This document shows positions 36,590 to 41,701 of a DNA stretch of 41,701 nt, piece after piece. Location: positions 1-41,701 of the forward strand of contig JAJXZD010000106.1 in assembly GCA_021780215.1 (NCBI GenBank), in the 5' to 3' direction. Within the stretch, counting starts at the first letter, position 1; each line of letters starts with the position of its first letter. This DNA is from Acidobacteriota bacterium. GTDB taxonomy: Bacteria; Acidobacteriota; Terriglobia; Acidiferrales; UBA7541. Under the pieces are notes generated by a model that saw only the letters and a list, made by a program, of their open reading frames with translations, was not told where the DNA came from and made no database searches. Both the position numbers and the translations under genes were made by a program.

Positions 36590-38497
36590 ATGTCTCAACC
36601 CTCGAATCCGAGCCTGGACCCTTCTCAGAAGGAGGCTACCGCGCGTCCAGACGCGAACAAGACCCTGCTCCTGAGCGATGTCCCCGAAGCCACGACACTC
36701 ACGCAGGATACCTCGTCGCTGGCAGCGCCCGGTGCTCCATTCTCCGCGATGGACCTTTCCCCTCTGTCGCAGCGTTACGAAATCCTGGGCCAGGCCGGAC
36801 ACGGCAGCATGGGCCATGTGTTCAAGGCGCGAGACCGGGAGACGGGCGAGACAGTCGCATTGAAGCTGCTGAAGCCCGAGATTGCCTCGGACCAGGCGAT
36901 GATGGAGCGCTTCAAGAACGAGCTTCTCTTCGCACGCAAGATCACCCATAAGAACGTCTGCCGCGTCTATGAGTTCAACCGGATCGGCGGCATTTCCTAC
37001 ACCTCGATGGAATTCGTGGAGGGCGAAAGCCTGCGCGCTGTCCTGACGCGCTTCGAGGGCCTTCCCCCGCGCAAGGCCGTGGACCTTGCGCACCAGATCT
37101 GTTCCGGCTTGCAGGAAGCCCATGCCCAGGGAATCGTCCACCGCGATTTGAAGCCCGAGAATGTGATGGTGGATTGGCAGGGCAACGTGAAGATCATGGA
37201 TTTCGGTATTGCCCGGTCCATGGAGGCGGGAACCCGGCTGACCGGTTCCATGGTGGGAACACCCGCCTATATGGCTCCCGAACAAGTAGCCGGAAAGCCC
37301 GTGGACTATCGCACGGATATTTACGCCCTAGGCTTGATTCTCTACGAAATGTTCACAGGCAAGCAGGCGTTTCAGGCGGAGAACGCCGTTGCCGTGGCCC
37401 TGAAGCAGATGCGCGAAGCGCCTGTTCCTCCGCACGAGATCGAGCCGGCCACTCCTGTCCCGGTGGAGCGCGCCATTCTGCGGTGCCTGGAAAAGGAACC
37501 GGCGAAGAGGTTTCAATCCATCGCGGATCTGAAGAGCGCGCTTGCCGCGCCCAAGCCCGCTGAGGCACCCGCGCCTCTCGTGGCGCCGGCAATGGGCGCG
37601 TCGGGCCGTCCGGCCCACGCAGAGCATATCGCGCCGCATCCTCTCTATGGCTCGTCGGCCTTGGCGGCGCCCAAGCCCCGGCGCGCATCCGGGTGGGTCC
37701 TGCTGGGGATCTTCCTGGCTAGCGCTGCGTTTGCTGGCTGGCACTACAAGGCGAGAATAGCGCAGGCGGCCCAGAGATATCTTCCGCTGTCCGTGCTCCA
37801 ATTGGCCAGGACCGCTGAGGTAGCCATCAAGTCCGCGGCCGGTGCGGCGACCAGAGAAGCAACTAAGCAAGCAACCGCGCAGCCGGATGGTCAGGCAGAT
37901 GCCCAGACGCAGCCGTCTCCATCCCCAGTGCCGCAGAACACTGAATCGCAGCCTTCCGATGAATCCACCACGCCCGCGCCGCCTCCCGCTCAGCCACAAC
38001 CGAACGCTGCGCGACACCAGAGAACCTCGGGCGACTCTGCGTCGTCAGCGGGGCAGCAGCCTTCGGTAGCCGGGCCGGCGTTGGCAACTCCGGCTGCGCC
38101 GCCGCCCGATCGGAGAAAAACTGCGGATTCGATTGCAGCTCCCAAGACAAGCCCGCAGGGCACGAGTCAGACCGCCGGAGATTCTCAGCCTGCATACTCC
38201 CCTGTCGCGAACAACCGCGGGCCCAGCTTCGTGTGGGTGGGCCGGTTCGAACGCGAAGACCGCGCGCAATCCCAGGCCAAGCAGATTGAGGACCTGGGGC
38301 TGCCCGTCGCGGTCGTCCCTCGGCGCAACATGCAGGGAAAATTTTTTGTGGTTCTTGCCGGGCCTTTCGGGCCAGAACAGGCCGGCAGCGTTCTCGAGTG
38401 GATTCATGAACAGGGAGTTTCCGGCGCCCGCCTGGTGAAGAATCCCATGAGAAAGCAGGGGCAAGGCTCCGGGATAGCACAAGACCCGAACCCATGA
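36590..38497 (+). CDS. Transmembrane Ser/Thr protein kinase with C-terminal SPOR domain
   Basis: This protein of 635 residues has a Hanks-type kinase (about 63-320): Gly loop 'GQAGHGSMGHV' (67-77), catalytic Lys92, 'HRDLKPEN' (184-191), 'DFG' (204-206) and 'GTPAYMAPEQ'. A membrane helix follows (about 367-386), then a long Pro/Gln/Ala-rich extracytoplasmic spacer and a SPOR-like domain (about 546-617; 'FVWVGRFEREDRAQSQAKQI' and 'GKFFVVLAGPFG'). SPOR domains bind peptidoglycan freed of stem peptides, so the kinase may sense cell-wall state, as PASTA kinases do in other bacteria. The first 60 residues are polar, with many Thr that could be phosphorylated. PP2C and FHA genes follow. Confidence 0.92.
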   Translation: MSQPSNPSLDPSQKEATARPDANKTLLLSDVPEATTLTQDTSSLAAPGAPFSAMDLSPLSQRYEILGQAGHGSMGHVFKARDRETGETVALKLLKPEIASDQAMMERFKNELLFARKITHKNVCRVYEFNRIGGISYTSMEFVEGESLRAVLTRFEGLPPRKAVDLAHQICSGLQEAHAQGIVHRDLKPENVMVDWQGNVKIMDFGIARSMEAGTRLTGSMVGTPAYMAPEQVAGKPVDYRTDIYALGLILYEMFTGKQAFQAENAVAVALKQMREAPVPPHEIEPATPVPVERAILRCLEKEPAKRFQSIADLKSALAAPKPAEAPAPLVAPAMGASGRPAHAEHIAPHPLYGSSALAAPKPRRASGWVLLGIFLASAAFAGWHYKARIAQAAQRYLPLSVLQLARTAEVAIKSAAGAATREATKQATAQPDGQADAQTQPSPSPVPQNTESQPSDESTTPAPPPAQPQPNAARHQRTSGDSASSAGQQPSVAGPALATPAAPPPDRRKTADSIAAPKTSPQGTSQTAGDSQPAYSPVANNRGPSFVWVGRFEREDRAQSQAKQIEDLGLPVAVVPRRNMQGKFFVVLAGPFGPEQAGSVLEWIHEQGVSGARLVKNPMRKQGQGSGIAQDPNP

Positions 38498-38533
38498 GGT
38501 TCAAGGGGCCGAATTCGCAGGCGTTGGATTGAG

Positions 38534-39370
38534 ATGCCAAACAACGTGCAATTCGGGGCACACAGCGACACCGGATGCGTCCGCGAAAACAACGAGGACT
38601 GCTTCGGCCTGGCGCCGGAGATCGGCCTGTTCGTGCTCTCGGACGGCATGGGCGGCTTGGTCTATGGCGAAGTGGCCAGCCGACTGACCATAGATACGGT
38701 CCTCACGCATTGCCGCGAGGCCGGACGCAATTCAGGCGTTCCTCTCCTCGGAAGCTATTTTCCGGAAGTTTCCGCCGTCTCGAACCGCCTGGCCAGCGCG
38801 ATTCGATTGGCGAATGAGAGGGTTTACGGCACGGCCCAAGAAAACGCGCCTGGGCAGGCCATGGGCGCCACGGTCGTAGCGGTGCAGTGTGACGGGGAGC
38901 GCATGAGCATCGCCCATGTGGGAGACAGCCGCGCCTACCGGCTGCGGTGCGGCGCACTCGAACAATTGACCCAGGATCATTCCTTGGTGGCGGAGGAAGT
39001 GCGCCAGGGGCGCATGACGCAGCAGGAAGCCGGATGCAGCACGTTGCAGAACGTACTGATACGCGCCCTCGGCGTCGGCGAAGGTGTGGACGTGGACGTG
39101 ACCGAGGAATTGTTCATGGACGGCGACGCCGTGCTGCTCTGTTCCGACGGGCTGACGCGCGAGCTTTCCGACGCGCAGATTGCCGGCGTGCTCAGCGAAG
39201 GCGACGCGCCGGCAATCGCGGCCGGGCGGCTCGTTGAGCTGGCCAAACAGGCGGGGGGAAACGACAACATCACGGCCATCGTCCTGCGGAAAATGCCTGC
39301 GATAACCGCCGCTTTCGCGCGCTTCAAAAAGCTCGTGAATTGGAGGCAGCGACCAAAGGACCAATCTTGA
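38534..39370 (+). CDS. PP2C-family protein phosphatase
   Basis: This cytoplasmic Mn2+/Mg2+-dependent Ser/Thr phosphatase of 278 residues has the PPM motifs: 'RENNEDCFG' near the start (Arg17, Asp22), 'DGMGG' (37-41), 'GDSRAY' (130-135), 'CSDGLT' and 'GGNDNIT' near the end, with the metal-binding Asp residues in place. It would remove phosphates placed by the kinase encoded 36 bases upstream. The last 30 residues ('AFARFKKLVNWRQR') are a basic tail with no assigned role. The gene is the second of a kinase-phosphatase-FHA run. Confidence 0.93.
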   Translation: MPNNVQFGAHSDTGCVRENNEDCFGLAPEIGLFVLSDGMGGLVYGEVASRLTIDTVLTHCREAGRNSGVPLLGSYFPEVSAVSNRLASAIRLANERVYGTAQENAPGQAMGATVVAVQCDGERMSIAHVGDSRAYRLRCGALEQLTQDHSLVAEEVRQGRMTQQEAGCSTLQNVLIRALGVGEGVDVDVTEELFMDGDAVLLCSDGLTRELSDAQIAGVLSEGDAPAIAAGRLVELAKQAGGNDNITAIVLRKMPAITAAFARFKKLVNWRQRPKDQS

Positions 39371-39386
39371 GGGGGAGGATGCTCAA

Positions 39387-40121
39387 ATGCCCAAGCTTGT
39401 GCTGAAATTCGGAAATTCCGTGCTGCGGGAGGCCACTGTCGGCTCACAAGAGGTAAGCATCGGACGCTCGCCGGACAATGCCATTGTGATTGACAATCCC
39501 GCCATCTCCCATTATCACGCGCGGGTCTTCAACGAACAGGGCCGCTTGATGCTCGAGGATTTCGGCAGCTTGAACGGGACGTTCGTCAACGGGCAGCGCG
39601 TGAAGATGGTGACGCTGAACCCCGGCGACTCGATTGGAGTGGGCAAGCACACCATCCTCGTCACCGATTCGCACGACCCCGCCGCCCTCCCCTCGGGAAA
39701 CGGCCCCGCGAAGGCCGCCGCTCCGAAGATCAACGAGACCGTCATGCTCGATACAAAGGAGCGCCGCGAGTTTCTTGAGAGGGTCGCGGCCACCGGCGAA
39801 AGCGCGCAGGTCGCTCCCGCGCGCCTGAAAGTGGCCACGCTCGTCGTCCGCAAGGGCAGGACCAGCCAGAAGGAATTCATGCTCTCCGACAAGCTCACGG
39901 TCATCGGCAAATCGGGAATGGCCACGGTAAAGCTGACCGGATGGTTCGCGCCCAAGGTTGCTGCGCAGATTAACCGGCGTGAGGATCAGTCGTATTACGT
40001 CGGCCCCGCCGATAAGGTCCCGAGCGTCAATGGACAGGTCATTCAGCACGCCGTAAAGCTCTCGCCCGGCGACATCATCGCGGTGGCCGGCGTAGAGCTC
40101 GAATTCGTCTATCGCGACTGA
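39387..40121 (+). CDS. Double FHA-domain protein
   Basis: This cytoplasmic protein of 244 residues has an N-terminal FHA domain (about 20-95) with the phosphothreonine pocket residues: 'IGRSPDNAIVI' (25-35), 'SHYHARV' (41-47) and 'LNGTFVNG' (62-69). A linker contains 'ETVMLDT' (117-123), whose Thr residues resemble kinase sites in other FHA partners such as GarA (inference). A second FHA-like domain (about 146-243) is degenerate, lacking the Ser-His pair. It probably reads out phosphorylation by the kinase upstream. The gap from the phosphatase gene is 16 bases, so the three genes form an operon. Confidence 0.87.
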   Translation: MPKLVLKFGNSVLREATVGSQEVSIGRSPDNAIVIDNPAISHYHARVFNEQGRLMLEDFGSLNGTFVNGQRVKMVTLNPGDSIGVGKHTILVTDSHDPAALPSGNGPAKAAAPKINETVMLDTKERREFLERVAATGESAQVAPARLKVATLVVRKGRTSQKEFMLSDKLTVIGKSGMATVKLTGWFAPKVAAQINRREDQSYYVGPADKVPSVNGQVIQHAVKLSPGDIIAVAGVELEFVYRD

Positions 40122-40228
40122 CGCTCCTCTCCATTCAACTCGCGCGGCTGCGTCGTGTCCGGCTTTGCACGCGCCGCGCCCTTGTGTGCGCAGACCACCT
40201 CCGGAATGCCTTGTTGATCTCCCTTCGG

Positions 40229-40257
40229 TTGCATGGACCGGGAAGCTCCCGTAGGAT
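40229..40257 (+). promoter_or_regulatory. Probable promoter of the ABC exporter genes
   Basis: TTGCAT (40229-40234) and TAGGAT (40252-40257) are 17 bases apart in the 243-base gap after the FHA gene. The leader to the start at 40365 would be about 100 bases. It indicates that the exporter is expressed apart from the kinase operon. Confidence 0.45.
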
Positions 40258-40364
40258 AATGCGTCCGGCACCTCTCGAATCCAGGCTTCCGAAAAAGCCA
40301 CAGCGCGACATCGGCCGGAAGACTGCTGGAAATGGGGGTCGCACAAGAAGTCGCGAACGGCAAG

Positions 40365-41216
40365 ATGGATCAACACTCGAATTCGATTCGCGTGCAGGAG
40401 ACAGAAGCGCTCCAGGCCACGCCCGCGGCGATCGAAACAAGATCGCTCACCCGCCGTTTTGAATCGCTGGTGGCGGTGAACCACCTTTCGTTTTCCTGCC
40501 CTCACGGCGCGATTTTCGGCTTGCTCGGGCCGAACGGCGCCGGCAAGAGCACTCTCATCAAGATGCTGACCACCCTGTTGCCCCCCAGCGAGGGGACGGC
40601 GCTCGTGGCCGGCTTCGACATCGTGCGCCAGCCGCGGGAGGTGCGCCGCCGGATCGGCTATGTCTCGCAGATGCTTTCCGCGGATGGCGACCTGACCGGG
40701 CGCGAAAACCTGCTGATATCGGCGAAGCTCTACGGCATCCCACGCTCGGAACGCGCCGCGCGCATCGCTGAAGCGCTCGATTTCATGAATCTCGGCAGCG
40801 TGGCCGGTAAGCTGGTGAAGCAATACTCCGGCGGAATGATCCGCAAGCTGGAAATCGCCCAGTCCATGCTGCATCGTCCCAGCATTCTTTTCCTGGACGA
40901 ACCCACGGTGGGCCTGGATCCGTTCGCGAAGCAGGCCGTATGGCAGCACATCCGCGATCTCCGGCGTGAATTTCAGACGACCCTGCTGATGACCACCCAC
41001 GATATGCAGGAAGCCGACGAACTCTGCGAGACGATTGCCTTTATGCACCAGGGAGCCGTGGTGCGCACCGGGTCGCCGGCGGAGCTGAAGGCCGCGCTCG
41101 GGCCGGCAGCAACGCTGGGCGATGTGTTCATTGACTGCACCGGGGCCGCCATCGCGGAAGGAGGGGATTTGCGAGATGTCGCACGCGCACGCGTCACCAG
41201 CAAACGCCTGGGATGA
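40365..41216 (+). CDS. ABC-2 exporter ATP-binding protein (DrrA-type)
   Basis: This ATPase of 283 residues has Walker A 'GPNGAGKST', the ABC signature 'YSGGMIRKLEIA' (with Met and Ile in place of Gln-Gln, as in many ABC-2 members), Walker B 'ILFLDEP' and 'MTTHDMQEADELC' after the switch His. It resembles DrrA/CcmA-type ATPases, which drive export of drugs, lipids or polysaccharide. The substrate is unknown. ATG at 40365 is my preferred start, though its ribosome-binding site is poor; ATG at 40332 would add 11 residues. The 3' end overlaps the permease start by 41 bases. Confidence 0.88.
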   Translation: MDQHSNSIRVQETEALQATPAAIETRSLTRRFESLVAVNHLSFSCPHGAIFGLLGPNGAGKSTLIKMLTTLLPPSEGTALVAGFDIVRQPREVRRRIGYVSQMLSADGDLTGRENLLISAKLYGIPRSERAARIAEALDFMNLGSVAGKLVKQYSGGMIRKLEIAQSMLHRPSILFLDEPTVGLDPFAKQAVWQHIRDLRREFQTTLLMTTHDMQEADELCETIAFMHQGAVVRTGSPAELKAALGPAATLGDVFIDCTGAAIAEGGDLRDVARARVTSKRLG

Positions 41217-41701
41217 TTCGCTTGCCCCGCTCGCGTACGCTCGCCAGACGCTGGCGGTGGCCGAAGCGGACATCCGCAAGCTGATTCACGATCCGATCGA
41301 ACTTTTCACCCGCATGGTGCAACCGATCCTGTGGCTGATGATTTTCGGCCAGGTCTTCACCCGCGCCCACGCAATTCCCACCGGAGGCATGAGCTACCTG
41401 GACTTTATGACTCCGGGCATATTGGCCCAGAGCGTCCTCTTTGGCGCCATTTTCTATGGAATTTCGCTGATCTGGGAGCGCGACCTCGGCATCGTCCACA
41501 AGTACCTGGTGAGCCCGGCGGACCGCAGCTCGCTGGTGCTGGGGCGCGCCATCTCCTCGAGCGTTCGGAGCCTGTGCCAGATGCTGCTGGTCTATGCGCT
41601 GGCCATGGCCATGCACATTCACCTGCGCTTTGGCGTGGCTCCCATGGCCGGAGTCGTGGCCGCCGTCGTTCTCGGCTCAGCGGTGTTTTCCACCTTTTCG
41701 C
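41176..41701 (+). CDS. ABC-2 type transporter permease (cut by window end)
   Basis: This is the first 175 residues of an integral-membrane permease. The start ATG at 41176 lies inside the ATPase gene and has a strong AGGAGGGG site, so the subunits are translationally coupled. After a soluble lead-in ('AEADIRKLIHDPIELFTRMV') come helices 'QPILWLMIFGQVF', 'FMTPGILAQSVLFGAIFYGI' (in part) and 'GVVAAVVLGSAVFSTF', with the 'WERDLG' loop and 'KYLVSPADRSSLVLGR' that mark ABC-2/DrrB permeases. The rest lies beyond the window. Confidence 0.9.
   Translation, partial: MSHAHASPANAWDDSLAPLAYARQTLAVAEADIRKLIHDPIELFTRMVQPILWLMIFGQVFTRAHAIPTGGMSYLDFMTPGILAQSVLFGAIFYGISLIWERDLGIVHKYLVSPADRSSLVLGRAISSSVRSLCQMLLVYALAMAMHIHLRFGVAPMAGVVAAVVLGSAVFSTFS

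Noticed and set aside
39444-41279. Open frame of about 610 codons on the minus strand opposite the FHA and ABC genes
   Set aside because: Two recognisable plus-strand genes and their promoter region lie beneath it. It has no motif of its own.

Overview
The window is a gene-dense, GC-rich chromosomal stretch of a Gram-negative bacterium. Outer-membrane machinery (LolC/LolD, BamA, Skp), the presence of a ClpC-type unfoldase, large TIG/beta-propeller secreted proteins, a DUF3467 protein, a CysO/Mec-type cysteine cluster and membrane Ser/Thr kinases together suggest Acidobacteriota or a near relative. That assignment is inference from gene content; no rRNA is present. No insertion sequence, integrase, prophage gene or CRISPR array was seen, so this looks like core chromosome rather than an island.

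Layout. (1) 1-12.9 kb, plus strand: the end of lysS, then lolC, lolD, clpC, bamA, a large beta-propeller lipoprotein and skp/ompH, closed by a strong hairpin. This is an outer-membrane biogenesis block: Lol export of lipoproteins, Bam insertion of barrels and the Skp periplasmic chaperone. (2) 13-18 kb: a peroxiredoxin; a minus-strand set with a divergent NRAMP-family transporter, a small membrane protein and a membrane-anchored cytochrome c; a DUF3467 protein; and a GGDEF-PilZ pair. (3) 18.2-21.6 kb, minus strand: cysM-like synthase, JAMM peptidase, ubiquitin-like sulfur carrier, MoeZ-like activating enzyme/rhodanese and a CDGSH Fe-S protein. This is a complete protein-thiocarboxylate route to cysteine, with the carrier's diglycine buried 11 residues from its C terminus next to a peptidase that could expose it. 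(4) 21.8-24.2 kb, plus strand: an unrecognised protein, an orphan receiver-like domain, a secreted pseudopilin-like protein and an NTF2-fold protein. (5) 24.2-27.2 kb, minus strand: a three-part ACP / acyl-AMP ligase / PlsC acyltransferase fusion, divergent from a MerR regulator. (6) 27.3-32.6 kb, plus strand: merR, tRNA-Pro(GGG), surE, a DinG/XPD-like helicase, then queD-queE-queC for 7-deazaguanine synthesis. (7) 32.7-36.4 kb: a secreted TPR protein, then convergent UDP-xylose synthase and UDP-glucose dehydrogenase genes. (8) 36.6-41.7 kb, plus strand: a transmembrane Ser/Thr kinase with a C-terminal SPOR domain, a PP2C phosphatase, a double-FHA protein, then an ABC-2 exporter (ATPase and partial permease).

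The strongest candidates for a less-described system are the carrier/JAMM/CysM/MoeZ/CDGSH operon, the ACP-ligase-acyltransferase fusion, the SPOR-kinase/PP2C/FHA module and the divergent NRAMP-cytochrome operon. Each is built from known families in a combination worth testing. I saw no wholly novel defence or mobile system. All domain calls are by eye, without database searches; promoter calls are consensus matches only.
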